Source: Anniella stebbinsi (taxonomy: Eukaryota; Chordata; Lepidosauria; Squamata; Anniellidae). Taken from it: a DNA stretch of 64,000 nucleotides. Shown in pieces: positions 10,266 through 23,214 of the stretch. Position 1 is the stretch's first letter, and each line of letters opens with the position of its first letter. The notes beneath the pieces were generated by a model. It ran no database searches, was not told where the DNA came from, and was given only the letters and a program-made list of their open reading frames with translations. Where the stretch lies: contig JARDYH010000003.1 of assembly GCA_029215795.1 (NCBI GenBank), positions 92,350,609-92,414,608 on the forward strand, written 5' to 3'. The position numbers were made by a program, and so were the translations under genes.

Positions 10266-10460
10266 GGCTGAATTCGGACGACACGTTAGTCAATTGACTA
10301 ACTTTTAAACAACTCGCAAGTGCGTTGTTTAACTCTCCAACTTAACGTACTGTGGATTGTTAATCCGTTGTGTGGCTGAATTCGGATGACACATTGTGTT
10401 AACGTACTGACGGTTGTTTCACTTAACACCCGTTGGTTAACGTGTCGTCTGAATTCAGCC
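10266..10460. repeat. Harbinger right end with repeated copies of the terminal motif
   Basis: Besides the true right end (GAATTCAGCC at 10451-10460), the motif GGCTGAATTCGGACGACAC starts at 10266 and GGCTGAATTCGGATGACAC at 10375, both in left-end orientation. Each could pair with the right terminus to delimit a short element of about 195 or 86 bp. Confidence 0.8.
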
Positions 10461-11542
10461 AGAATGTATGAGTGAATTGAAAAGACTAAACCAAAAGCTG
10501 TTCTGCTGAATGAAGTAGCATAAAGTTTTTTGATTATGCAGGAGGAAAGCTCTACAAGATTCAATTAAATCATAAACATCTATCAAGCACAATAAACCAT
10601 TTTGGCAAGAGTAATTGTTTCCCCTCTAAAAAAGTCTTGCAATCTCCATTCTACATATTCAAAGGGCCCATTTATCTGTTTCATTTTTGTGCGAAAATCT
10701 CAAGCAGAGTTCTCTCTTTCACTTCCCCCACCCCAAAAAGAATATAACATGGGGGCTGAGCTGTTCCTGGTTTACTTGAACTGGGTATCTTGTGATTATG
10801 AGTGTCATCGCACAGGGGAAAATCGCAATTGCTTACCATCGCTTTTCCGCCCATGCATTTGTCCCTCATTACTTACTCTTTTGAAAGTAAACAACCTGCA
10901 CGTGCCCCATTCAGTGGGCTGTTTTGATCGCGCTGCTTCTCCTACACACAGTGGGAGATAGCGGCAACTTCTGTCTTTAAAATAAATCCGTGAGTGCCTA
11001 GTAACGAGCGTGCAATAAAACGCTTGTCTGATGGAGCTCTACGGGCACACTGTATTCAGATAAATGCAGCATCACCTGGTTCACATGTTAGTTTCTTGCT
11101 GCATTGAGCAGAAGAGATGTGTGTGCTGCCAAGGGCTTCTCTACAATAAGGAAAAATTGCACAGCCTTCCCAGGGCTTCATCTTCTGGAGTCTTTGCAGA
11201 CTTACAATGGTCACAATACATCTGCTTCCCCCTCCCCCACTATTTTCCCCAGTTCCTTTGTTGGCACATTCCATATGCTTCATTTATACAGCCAGTAGAT
11301 GACACTTGAGTGACACCACCTCTTTAATGGCAGATTTTGACAGGTGGTTTTTGTTGTTGTTGTTGTTGGTACTGCATTTTTAGTGATTTTCAAAATAGTG
11401 GAATAAACCCCAAAAAATGACGAGAGAGGCTCCAGAGATTGCCGATGTCATGAAAAGGACCCTGAACTTCCATGAGTGGACAATCACAATCACAATCACA
11501 AATTTTCACTTGTGTAAAAATATTCCATTGTTTTACTCTCAC
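10461..11542. other. Intron sequence; short block shared with 57.7 kb
   Basis: No gene. At 11008-11045, GTGCAATAAAACGCTTG ... GATGGAGCTCTACG closely matches 57682-57717, and the CpG-rich sequence from about 10790 to 11050 may be a short unclassified DNA transposon. A (TTG)n tract lies at 11348-11368. Confidence 0.35.
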
Positions 11543-11861
11543 TAGGCTGACCATATGAAAAGGAGGACAGGGCTCATGTAACTTTAACAGTTGTAGAGAA
11601 AAGGGAATTTCAGCCAGGGTCATTTGTATGCAATTAGTTCCTGGTGAAATTCCCTCTTCATCACAACAGTTAAAGTTGCAGGCACTATACTTGAGTGACC
11701 ATATACAAAGTAGGCAGGGCCCCTGCAACTTTAACTGTTGTGATGAAGAGGGAATTTCACCAGGAACTAATTGCCTACAAATGACACCTGCTGAAATTCC
11801 CTTATCTCTGCAACTGTTAAAGTTACATGAGCCCTGCCCTCCTTTTCATATGGTCAGCCTA
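11543..11861. mobile_element. Palindromic hAT-type MITE, family 1 copy 1
   Basis: About 319 bp, ends TAGGCTGACCATATGAAAAG and its complement. The two halves are inverted copies of each other, and each half holds a second inner version of the motif. Flanking octamers do not match, so the target duplication has decayed or been replaced. Confidence 0.75.
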
Positions 11862-12034
11862 CTAAAGGAGTATAATCTCACTAAATATAACAAATGGCCA
11901 GGCCCACTGTTTCTGCAGAAACTAGCACTGAAGACATCTAGCACAATCCTAAGCATGCTGACTCAGAAGTAAGTACCACTGAGTTCATTGGGTCTTCCTC
12001 CCAAGAAAATATACATAGGATTGTAGCCTTTGAG

Positions 12035-12165
12035 CAGCTTTCCCCAACCTGGTGCCCTTGATATGTTGTGGACTAAAAGTCTAAGCATTCCTGACTGTTG
12101 GCCATGTTGGCTAGGGCTGATGGGAAATCCACAACATCTGGAGGGCACCAGGCTGAGGAAGGCTG
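12035..12165. mobile_element. Short palindromic MITE, family 2 copy 1
   Basis: Ends CAGCTTTCCCCAACCTGGTG and, inverted, CAGCCTTCCTCAGCCTGGTG, with an inverted centre around TTGGCCATGTTGGCTAGGGC. Related copies are at 29146 and 39191. The octamers CCTTTGAG and CCATGGAC either side match at five positions, a weak trace of an 8-bp duplication. Confidence 0.65.
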
Positions 12166-14156
12166 CCATGGACCCTTCATATTTTTTTCTCTAAGAACTT
12201 CCAGCATTAGTCTGTACTCTATAACACATTCACATCTTCCTTTATTTTGGGTCCTTGGCATCAATTCAGTAGACATCCAAGATCTCTTTAATTGCTTGAC
12301 CACACATTTCAGAAGACACATGTTTGGATCTAGAAAAGGAATGACCACATGGAAGAAAAAGATGATGCAAACCCATTTACTCATAAATTAAGTTGAATCA
12401 CCCAAAGGGCTGAGTTCCTCTCTCTAATTCCCTCATCCAAATGAGCTTGAAAATAGACAGTATTGTTTGTATAAGCTTTTATAGCATCGTTGTATCTAGC
12501 ATGTTTTCAACTCGTTTATTTCACCAGGCAAATAGATTCTTTTCATCTAGTCCGGCAACTAATGTTACTAATGAACTTCTTTCAATTTGTTCATCACTTC
12601 TACATGATTTCTACTCCCAGTTTGCAGTCACCGTCTTTGCGATGCAATTGGTAGTTCTCAAAATGAGCTACTGAAATAATGCAGTCAACCTTGCAGTGCA
12701 AAGAGGATAAGAGGAACAGAAGCGATGTCATGAAATGTGCATTGTGTCGGCATTGCAGGGGAATTGAAGCATCAGAATGGCGCTTATACCTACACACAAC
12801 ATTTGGGATTGCCCTTGTACAGAGTTCAGTGGGATTTGCTTTATAGTTAGCATATATCAGATTGCGGCCTTAAGGCTGGCCAGTTGGGTTTTTTTTTAAA
12901 AAAAATCTTTCATAGAGCAAGAGTTTTTCACATTTTGATTTAATTTACAAAATGTTCCTATAAAATCAGGGGGTGGGTGTTTTTAAAAGCAACTAAGGAG
13001 ATTACAGCATTTTCCATGTCCGCTTTCAGTCAGAAATATGCAATATTTATCCATTGTTTTTCCCCTATTAAAAGATGAGCCATTATTTGCCCCTCCGTTC
13101 AGAATTCCAGTCACCATCCCATCAGACTGAAAAAAACCCCGTTCATAGCTTGAATATTGCAGAGTGAAGCATGGAAAGGACACAGTCTTTGCCCAACAGG
13201 AGTGTCCGTTTGTTTCTAAACTGAATGAAAAAAGGCAAAAACAAACGCTCTCCTGTTAACTTCTGTTTTATTTCTATGAAAAATAAACCAGAACGTAGAA
13301 ACAAATGAAAACCTTTTCTTTCGCACATGAGAGATTCTTGGAACTGACAAGATAACTGAATTGGATTCCTCAGCAAATTATTACTTCTTGTGGGGGTGGG
13401 AGATCTTGGAGTGCTCTGTCAGTGACAAGACATGAAAGCTATCCAATCTGGAGCATAAAAGAAATTGGAAGCTTCTTAGAGGATTCACCTTTAATTGCTT
13501 AAAACATGAGAACCCAAACTGTAATTGGTCCAGGTTAATTGCTTATAACATGAGGACTCTGTCCAATCTATCATGAGGAAGGTCTAATGCCATAGAAGGG
13601 TACGACAACACCTGGAAATGCAATGCCATTTGGATGGAAAACACCAAATGGGCGGGGCAGGGGAAAACAGGCTGCATCTCCATTGTAAACAGTTTAGAAA
13701 CAACCAAAGGAAAAATGAATAGAACAGTATCAAAACAGGGGCAGGACAAATGAAACAATACCAAATGGAAAACAAAATGAATGGTGCTGCCAAGATTGAA
13801 CAAATACCATGAAATGAAAGATGTTCAACCACACACCCCTAATGTCCTGCTCCAGCCAGGCCTAGAGCCCACGGAACATGAGGGACAACTGGGAATATTG
13901 ACCAGGGGACAAAAGCCAGTTAGCCGCATGCAGCAGGAAACAGGTGATACAGAACCAGGCAGAGAAGAGGACTGAAGGACCAGGGGACAGTAGGAAGTGG
14001 TTCAAACTCCAAAACCCAACTGAGCTTTGATTTCAGCAACAGGGCCTCTCCGCAGCTAGAGCCATACCCCTCAAGAGAGGCTTTAAAGCCAGGGTCCTAG
14101 GAAGCTCTTCACTCCCTATCTCCTTCACTTTTTTTAATAATAAAAAGCATGTTAAA
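12166..14156. other. Intron sequence, nothing recognised
   Basis: AT-rich intron without repeats or coding signal that I can name; the ORFs are short and have no domain content. A fragment of the AGTAAGT...CATTG squamate repeat precedes it at about 11968-12022. Confidence 0.4.
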
Positions 14157-14164
14157 TGTTAGGA

Positions 14165-14484
14165 TAGGCTGACCAAATGAAAAGGAGGACATGGCTCATG
14201 CAATTTTAACAGTTGTAGAGAAAAGGGAATTTCAGCCAGCGTCATTTGTATGCAATTCGTACCTGGTGAAATTCCCTCTTCATCACAACAGTTAAAGCTG
14301 CAGGGACCCTGCCTTCTTTTGTATCTGGTCACTCTAGTATAATGCATGCAGCATTAACTGTTGTAATGAAGAGGGGATTTCACCAGGTACTAACTGCATA
14401 CAAATGACGCCGGCTGAAATTCCCTTTTCTCTACAAGTGTTAAAGCGACATGAGCCCTGTCCTCCTTTTCATATGGTCACCCTA
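14165..14484. mobile_element. Palindromic hAT-type MITE, family 1 copy 2, with 8-bp target duplication
   Basis: A 320-bp copy with ends TAGGCTGACC and GGTCACCCTA. It is flanked by TGTTAGGA at 14157-14164 and again at 14485-14492, a perfect 8-bp target-site duplication, the hallmark of hAT-superfamily insertion. This fixes the ends for the other copies. Confidence 0.85.
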
Positions 14485-14492
14485 TGTTAGGA

Positions 14493-17400
14493 TAGTCTTC
14501 TTTCTCCCCCTTTTTAGCCTCTAGCTTTGCTCTTTCTCTCCTCCCATTTCTGTTGCCTTGCTGTTCCCCCCCCCCCAGCCTCTACTCTTGCTTCCCCCAC
14601 CTCTTTTGCTTACGGTTTGTCCCCCTCCTAGTCTCTAGCCTTGCTATTTCTCTTCTTCTTTGCCTTGCTGTTTCCCCCTCCCTCTCAGCCTCTAGCTTTG
14701 CAGTTTCTCTCCACACTTCTTTAGCTAACCTTTGACTAGCCAGGTTCCCACAGCAGCCATGATGTGACCGGCCACATCCTCCATGGGAGCCATTTTGTGT
14801 TGGTGCCCACAGCAGTTTTTGAAATTCCCAAATGTGCCCATGAGTCCAAAAAGGTTTGGGACCCCTTGCCTTGAGGAATGTAAAAGGGCTGTGCTTTGGT
14901 TTACCTGTCCTCAATTAAGTAATTAGAGAAAAATGTATAATAAAAATACCTATTCACTTACCTGGTGGTCCATATGGTTTTGGAGGTTATGGAAGAGGGT
15001 GGATTTGATGTTCCCCTACCAGGAGACCCACACACACATTCACATCAAAACATTCTCGTTGAATTAGGTACACAACATGGGTGTTTACAGTTGTACCCAT
15101 TAAAATACAAATGTATATCCATCTTGCCATGACGCTAGCGCTGCTACCAGCAGTAGTGGTTTTTCTGGGCTAACAATGTCATTTTGAACTGTTACTTTTC
15201 AGTCTTGGATGAATTTTAGCAGATGATCTGTAGGTGTTAAAGCAAAGACAACTTACAAGTTTGAAGAGCCATTCCATGGTGAGGAAAAAAAAGGAGGAGA
15301 ATACATTGAGAGAAACAGCTGAGATTACAGCCTCAGTTTATGCCTGCAGCCCTACACAGTTGTGACTCATTGCTGGTGGGGTAGCTGTGAAGCCTAGGTG
15401 CTTTGGGGCTCGGTAAAATGAAAGCCTGCATTCATGTCTGGAGCTCTTTCAACATTCAGAATAGAAAGTTAAAACGCATTCTACACGTGCATAGAATGAT
15501 CAGAGTGACAATTCTAATAGTGAAAGTGCTGTCTGCCAAAACAAAGCTCCAGTTGTAAAGATTTTAAAAAACGGTTAAGTGTTCTATCTCAGAGAAAAAC
15601 ATAAAATGGCAGAGACTAAGTGTTATCAGACAGTTTTAACGGTATCATCTCAGTACTATACTTGGGATTTTTAGACAATGTTTTCTACTATCCTTTCCTC
15701 TGCCGACAAGAATGGAAGGATTATGGTATTCATGTAAATTATGCATAGATGTGTCTGTGCAAATGCTAACATGCATGTAAGGTGACTCATAAGACGCATG
15801 AGTTTGCAAGGCCTGGGTTTACTCCTTGGAGTAATCCCCCAGGTTCAGATATACCGGATATATCTACACTATTGGTGGTAGCCAGTGTTCTGCTCACGCA
15901 GTAGGGCCTACCCTGTCTCTCCTTCCCCTTGCAGCTCTCTGTGCCCACCAAAAAATCCAGGCACATTTTGAGGGCAGATAGGAGATACCAAGGGGCGGGG
16001 GAACGATAATTCCCCTCCTCCTGGTTCAAAACATTGGATTTTGCCTCATAAATTCATATTGGTATTGTACCCCTTTAATTGTCACGGTTGTAGACTGGTG
16101 CGGTGCTAAGAATTTTTTTTAATCGAAGATCCTTCCCCTCCTACCCCAAGCCACAATTTCAAGGGCTGTTTAGGACAAGGGAATGAGTGTCGAAGTAGTG
16201 TGGATTTGCCCTCTGATTAACAGTTAAAGAAATGGATTTCTAATAACGTGCTATGTCTTGTATTGATTCTACTCTGAGAAGGTGAAAGACTCTGACGGAT
16301 GGGTGGAAAATCGCTTTACCTGCCAGGTTAACTAGATTTTAAAATTTACCTTAATGCATATGCCGGCACGTTACACGGTTGTGCTAGAGGCTAAAAAAAA
16401 AAAGAAAAAAGAGCTCCATTTGATGTAACGAATAACTTGCTCTAAAACTTTAATAACCAGTCAAATTAACATATTTTAGATTTTATATTAACTTGCAGTT
16501 TCCTCCTTGAAAGATTTAGAACTGCTTCAGTTTCCATCTCATTAGGCATATTAATAATTAAACAGCTGAGGCATAGATTTGTTTCTCCTTGTGCAATTTA
16601 TCTTCTAGTCAGTCTAAAGATCTCTAATCAACCAGCCCCACATCACAGCTGACAGTTCCCCGGCATCTATTGATGCTACCAGCAGCTTTTGCGCCTGGGA
16701 GTGGATGTGTTTAATAATTATTAGTTCAGTAATGTCAGTGTTCCAAACCCCAAAAAAAAAAAACACCAAAAAACACTCCTCAGTGGAATTGTAATACAGT
16801 TGCGAGATTCCATTCTGAAGGGGCCGATACACCTCAAATAGAGCTCCAGCTCTGGACTGTGGTGAACTGGGGAGCAATTCAGTTGTTTCCGTCATGTCAT
16901 GACCCACACTTCAGACAGACGCTCAAGTGGAGGAACCTGCCTTGCTTGGGTACCACATGCGACTTGGTAGGCTTCTGTTTGTTTGTTTATGAAGCAAAGT
17001 CTACATAACAGAGGCTCTGAGGTCAGGCTTTCAGTCAAAAGGTAACGTGAGCAGGAAAGGAGAGTAGAAGGGAAAGAGAACCTGTTGGTAATCTCTGTTT
17101 TTCTTGATTTTCTGTTTTTTATGGATGTGTGTCAAATATGTACCTGTTGGTTTTCATTGTATCAACCTTGTAGGTTTTTTTTAAAAAAATCTTGTATACT
17201 GCCTTGAGAGGATTCTACCCTTAAAGGCAGCCTAGACGTAATTATAAATAAATAATCAGGAAAAGCAAGGATGAATTGCTATAAAAAGCGGTCAGTGAAG
17301 GAATCTTTCTCCGACCATCCCAAAGAGAGTGATTGGCTGATGCTGGAGTCCATGGCAGGAGAGGCTGGATGTCATTGGACTTAAACAGACAGACGAAAAG

Positions 17401-17655
17401 GGCCTTGCTCTCTCTCAGTCTCTCCCAAGTTGCCAAATGGTGAGATAAGAGCACTGTTGGGCCAGGAAAGCTAGTAGAAGGGCCTCATTTTCTGTTCACA
17501 TCTAAGGAGAACTACCTGTGGGGCATCCTGGGGCAGAAAGCATATCAATCAGGGCTTTGGTATTACCCAAAGCCCTTCAAGTCCTTGACTGAAATAGCAG
17601 GAGCCATTCTTAGAAAGGTCTGGTGTGTGAGACCCCAACCCAGGACATGATCCCT
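14493..17655. other. Intron sequence, pyrimidine-rich then AT-rich
   Basis: 14500-14730 is a pyrimidine-rich degenerate repeat (CTCTAGC.TTGC units about 60 bp apart). The remainder is AT-rich intron. The block around 16440-16620 is AT-rich and low in repeats and could be conserved non-coding DNA, but that cannot be judged from one sequence. Confidence 0.35.
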
Positions 17656-20240
17656 TTAAGATTCCTTAAGAACATATGAACCGTCATTCTGGATCAGACC
17701 AAGGATCAGTCTAGTCCAGCATTCTGTCCTCACAGTGGCCAACCAGCTGTGGACCAGAAACCCACAAGCAGGACACAAGTGCAATGGCATCCTCCCACCC
17801 ATGTTCCCCAGCACCTGTTGTACATAGGTTTACTACCTCTACTACTGGAGGTAGCACATAGCTATCAGGACTAGTAGCCAATAGCTTTCTCTTCCAGGAA
17901 TTTACCTAACCTCCTTTTACAACCATCCAAATTGTGGTAGTGAATTCCATAGCTTAACTATGTGCTGTGTGAAGAAGTACTTCCTTTTATCTGTCCTGAC
18001 TCTCCCACTAATCAGCTTCATAGGTTCTAGTATTCTGAGGGAGAAAAATGTCTCCCTATCCACATTCTCCACACCATGCATAATTTTGTACACCTCTATC
18101 ATATCTCCCGTTAATCATTTTCCCAAGCTGAACAGTCCCAGCTGTTGTAACCTTCCCTCATAGAGGAGATGCTCCAGCTCCTTGATAATTTTAGTTGCTC
18201 TTTCCTGCTCCTTTTTCAGCTTTACAATATCTTTTTTTAAGTATGGTGACTAGAACCGTGCACAGTATTCCAAGTGTAACCACAGCATAGATTTGTAAAA
18301 AGGCAGTATGATTATGGCAATTTTATGTGCAATTCTTTTTCTAATTATGCCTAACATGGAATTTGCCTTTTTAACAGCAGCCGCACATTGCATCAAGCCG
18401 CACATTGCACCACAATCCCAATATCTCTTTCCTGGTTGGTCACCGCTAGCACAGATCCCATCAGGTTGTACTTGAAGTTTACATTGAACTGCATTTGCCA
18501 TTTATATGCCCATTCTACCAGTTTGGAAAGATCCTTTTGGAGCTTTTCACAATCCCTTTTTGTTTTAACTACCCTAAATAAGTTGGTGTCATCGTCAAAC
18601 TTGGCCACCTCTGCTCCCTCCTGATTCCAGATCAGGTTGAAAAGCATTGGTCCTAATACAGATCCCTGTGGGACCTCACTATTTACTTCACTCCATTGGA
18701 ATTTACTGTTTATTCCTATTGTCTTCTTTCTGTTCTTTAACCAGTTACTTATCTATAAAAGGCTCTCTCCTCTTATTCCATTACTGCTTCGATGAGGATC
18801 TTTATCAAAAGCCCTTTGAAAGTCCAAATAAACAATGTCTATCAGATCATTATTGAACATGCTTATTGAACCCCTGAAAGAACTCTAAAAGTGGGACAGA
18901 ACTTATCTTTGCAGAAACCGTGTTGATTCTCATTCAGCAGGACTTGATCTTCTATATGCTTACTAATTTTATCTTTAATAATGCTTTTAATCAATTTACC
19001 CGGAACAGATTGTAAACTAACTGGCCCGTAATTTCCTGGATCCCCCCTGGACCCCTTTTTAAAAATTGGTGTTACATTGGCCATCCTCCATTCCTCCAGT
19101 ACAGAGGCTGAGCCGAGGGACATGTTGCATATTTTGGTTAGAAGATCAGCAATTTCATATTTGATTTCTTTGAGAACTCTAGGATGGATACCATCCAGGC
19201 CTGGTAATTTATTGCTTTTAGTTTGTCAATAAGATTGAAAACTTCACTTTTTGGTCCCACTATGTGCCTCAGTTCCTCAGATTCCCTTCCTGAAAACATC
19301 AGTTCAGGCACAAGTATCTATCCTATATCTTCTGCAGTGAATACCAATGCAAATAATTCATTCCACTTCTCTGCAATCTCTTTGTCCTCCTTCACAACTT
19401 CTTTAACTCCATTGTCATCCAGTGGCCCAACTGCCTCCCTTGCCAGTCTTAAAGAATTAATTATTGTTGGTCTTAATATTGTAAATGATATTTACAATAT
19501 TCAGAATGCTTTTTTCATCTCTTATTGTCTTCTTGCATTGCCTTTGTGCAAACTTGTACTCCTTTTTGTTTTCTTCACTTGGACAAGACTTCCATTTTCT
19601 GAAGGAAGCCCTTTTTTTCTCTAAGAGCCCTTTAATACTGCTTTTTATCTAAGCTGGTGACTTGGTACTACCTTTCCTAACCTGTGATATACATTTTACC
19701 TGAGCTTGTATTATTGTGGTTTTGAGTAATCTCCAAGCACTTTGAAGGGATCTAACCCTCTTGACTCCCCCTTTGAACATCCTTTTCACTAGTTGCCTCA
19801 TTTTAGAGAAGCTTCCTCTTCTGAAATAAAATGTGACAGTGTTGGACTTCCTGGGCAATTTCCCACTTAAATATGCATGTATGTATGTATGTGTGTATGT
19901 ATATGATCTGGTAGTACTGTGGTTACTGTTTCCAATAGGCTCAACAACATTTACATCTTGTACACCATTAAGGATTAAATCCAGGGTGGCCTCCCCTCTG
20001 GTCATTTCCATGGCCAGTTGTTCTAAGGCACAGCCATTTAGGGCATCAAGAAATTAATTCTCTTTGCTGTGACTGGAATATGCATTTATCTAGTCAATGT
20101 GGGGGTAATTGAAGTCATCCATTATTACAACACTCCTTGTTTGGAGACCACCCTGATTTCATTTTCCATCTCTAGGTCACTCTGTGCATTCTTGTTTGGG
20201 GTCTGATAGCTTATTCCTAGCACTAAATTAGTTTTGGAGC
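17656..20240 (-). mobile_element. CR1 LINE, long but decayed, antisense
   Basis: Read on the minus strand it runs from an endonuclease-like segment (about 20240-19650; EMTRGEATLDLILN, GNSNHST) through reverse transcriptase. RT pieces include VTPIFKKGS and VPGKLIKSIIKDKI ... NENQHGF near 19120-18900, and a DDDTNLF form of the YADDT motif near 18600. It ends with EVYKIMHG ... KLWNSLP near 18100-17920 and a CR1 3' UTR (GGTCTGATCCAGAATGACGG, ATGTTCTT). Many stops and frameshifts; not active. A (TATG)n microsatellite interrupts it near 19873. Confidence 0.8.
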
Positions 20241-23214
20241 CAGGTATTGTCACTTTTCAGCTCACAGCTGAGATGCAGGGCTTGGGCAATAGTTTAGACA
20301 TGTCTGGTACTTACTTTAGCTCTACCACTCACACAAGGCAGAAACTTCAGCTATACATCTGGAAAAGCAGTTTTCCCTGAGCTTGAGTTGAGGGAGAATA
20401 TTGTGCTCTGACCAAAATATGGAGAGTGCCTTGCTTCCACAATGGGTTCAGTCCTAGAATTATGTCTGAACATACCTTTCATTGCTCTGTGGGAACTCTC
20501 CTTGGTCCTGCAAACTTTACTACTGATTCCCTGCTAATAGTTACCCTGCCTTCGTCTTACTACTTGCTGACTTGACTACTTCCACACTACATCCAAATCA
20601 TAGTCCTGAAATTCATGGCTTTAATCTCAACAGTCGTGGGGTGGGAGGGTAGCTATGTGCCAGCATAACCATGGATAGAGATGCTCCTTCCATGTGGAAA
20701 TTTGCATGAGTGTAACACATTTTTCAGACTCTTCTGCATGTTTACACATTTGAACGTATCAGTAATTAAATTTTCTATAGTCCATGAGCCAAAAGGGGCA
20801 GCTGGTGCACAGAACCACTGTGCCCCGTTGGCCAGATATACTATAGGCAGCATAATGACTGGTCTTTAGCTAAACAGACACAATAGAGATAAATGGGAGA
20901 GGAAAACAAGTACATAATAATTTAACAGGGCTACATCTGTAAAATAAAATTTGGCTATCAACTAGTTAATGTTAACAATCTTGCTTTTGATTTATCAATT
21001 CTTTAAACATAAAAATTGCAGAATATCCCGGCAGGTAGTTTTCTGAGCATTGCTAATGAAGATTAAAGAGATTTATGCCTATTTATTTATTTATTTATTA
21101 CATTTGTATACTGCCTGATTGCCGAGGCCCTCCGGGCAGTGCACAATCAAAACCATAAAAATACAACAAGTATACAATAAATTTAAAATGTTAAAAGCTA
21201 AGATTGCAATAATCAGATAAATTACTATATGTTGGCAGATGTTTATGTTATATTTTGATAGGTGTTAACATATAAAGTAGTAACTTTTTGCTCTTATCCA
21301 CAGAGAGATCTATGGTCACAGAAGAACTTCTGCACTCATAGAAAAATCTGATTTAAAGATTTCAGGATATACAGTAAAAAGTGATAATTATGCAAACTTC
21401 AACCATCTGCAATGAAATTAAATGATATCAGTGGGAATGATTAAAACCATAGAGAGAATTTCAATATCTCTTTGGCCATAAGATCCTCTGCTGATAGCAG
21501 TCACAACCTACAAGAAGTTTTCCTGAGGGAGCTCAATCAGTATTAATGCTTTCTTGAAGATTGTGTCCATCATTAGGATAACTAAAAAGAAATGAAGCAA
21601 AACTAAAGAGATGGCATTGCTTGTTAACCTGTTGATTGCTGAAGGAGAAATTCCCTACATGTTCTCCTGATTAAAAACCAGTGGAAGTATGCATGCAGAA
21701 ATATGAACGCAATCAAAGCCATCTAGCAAAGGTAACATAAATATAACTTTTAAAAAGACAAATGGGATCACTTTTGGAAATAGAAGGTAACAAATGAAAT
21801 AAATGCCGTATTTCTACTATAATAATAACTCTTTCCTGGCTTGCATTTTAAATATTGTTATGATATTTCATATCCAGTACTATACACATTTACCTGGGAA
21901 TAAGTACCATTGAACTGAGACTTATTTCTAAGTAGATATGTATAGGTTTGCATTTTTAATCAGTGATTACTTGCTTGTTAAAAGATTAACACTTTTGGCT
22001 ACCAGTATCTGGGCAATATAAAAAGAAACTGCCTTGACAATGCTCTTAAATTTTGAAGACCTGACACAAGCATATTGATCAAGAATGTATGCTTCTCACG
22101 TCATTGGTTTATGCGTTCAGAGAATCAAATCATCAAACAATCTCTATAAATATTTAAAAAACGGTAAAAACTGGTTTTCTAAATTGGGAATCAATTTCTT
22201 TTAGAGTTGAACTTGTAGCTATTGTTTGCTGGCTGGTCGCAGAAAAAAAAAGAGCAGGGACCACAAAGCAGATGTTTCCTGAAAAGATCTGCAATCTTAG
22301 CTGTAGTACATTGGCTCCTCCTGTCGGGAACTGCGGAGAAGTACAAAAGGATTTTAAAAAATGGAAGTAATTAAAAGGAAGACTACAGAATAGAAAGGGG
22401 AGTACCATTTAATCAGTCAACTACACCTCTATAAACCTACTTTGTTTAATTATTATTATTATTAATAATAATAATAATTACTATTTATTAGATTATTATT
22501 ATTATTATCATCATCAAAGTTGGTGTTTTACCCATAAATCCTACTTTGATATTTTCCACTCCTGTGGACGACTTTAATTTTCTTCTACTTGAATAGCATA
22601 CAGCAGTAACAACCTCAATGAGATGGAACTGGTTTTCACACCAGTTTTAACTGGTTGCTTGTGAACACTGGCTGCACTAATAGTCTGACTTGCCTTTATT
22701 GACTGAAGATATAAGGATGATATGAGTATCTTTTTGGGTTACAAATGCCTAGGTTTCCTGTTCTCTTCTATGTGCTAAATGTCAGCCTTATGACTTTATA
22801 GTTATAAGGAAGTGGATGGGCTACATGGCTCATGGTGGCATCAACTACAATTTGGGGCAGGGAGAGTTAGCATCCTTACCTAGAGTAAAGTAAACTTTAT
22901 ATCTGGGAGCCTAGACAATCACCTGCCCAGGGATTTTCTGACAAGGACATATGCTCAGACCCCTAGATGGTGAGTACCTGAATCTGACAGGCTGGAAGTG
23001 CTTAGGCCCAAGTTCTTGGAAACTTTAGAGCAGGCAACCACGTAGGGTTGGCTCCCTGGTATCTCCTGATTCTTATGACTAAAATTATTCTGGGCTTCAG
23101 TGCTAGCATCTTGGCTCCAAGTGCCCCCACTGATCAGTACACTGGGTCGATAGGGCAGGAAATAAGACACCATTAAAGAGCCCCTACTTTGAACCCAGCA
23201 GCACCTGACAATAT
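20241..23214. other. Intron sequence with one LINE tail and an (ATT)n tract
   Basis: 21077-21190 is a minus-strand LINE 3' tail: an ATTT run, then GTATACTGCCTGATTGCCGA and CTCCGGGCAGTGCACAATC. 22449-22525 is an inverted (ATT)n/(AAT)n tract. 21885-21960 carries a copy of the short squamate repeat with AGTACCATTGAACTGAGAC. No gene seen. Confidence 0.4.

Larger units (their letters stand above)
3792..10460 (-). mobile_element. PIF/Harbinger DNA transposon, nearly complete, two genes
   Basis: A 6.67-kb element with terminal inverted repeats. The left end is GGCTCAATTTGGACGACAC and the right end, read inward on the minus strand, is GGCTGAATTCAGACGACAC. Both strands of evidence agree on class: a DDE transposase of the HARBI1 type and a Myb/SANT-like protein, the two-gene set of PIF/Harbinger elements, both on the minus strand and so antisense to CAMK1D. 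The element is much richer in G+C and CpG than the surrounding intron, suggesting recent arrival. Harbinger elements usually make 3-bp target duplications; here the flanking triplets are AAT and AGA, so no duplication is visible. The transposase reading frame is broken near both ends, so this copy is probably not autonomous now. Confidence 0.88.
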
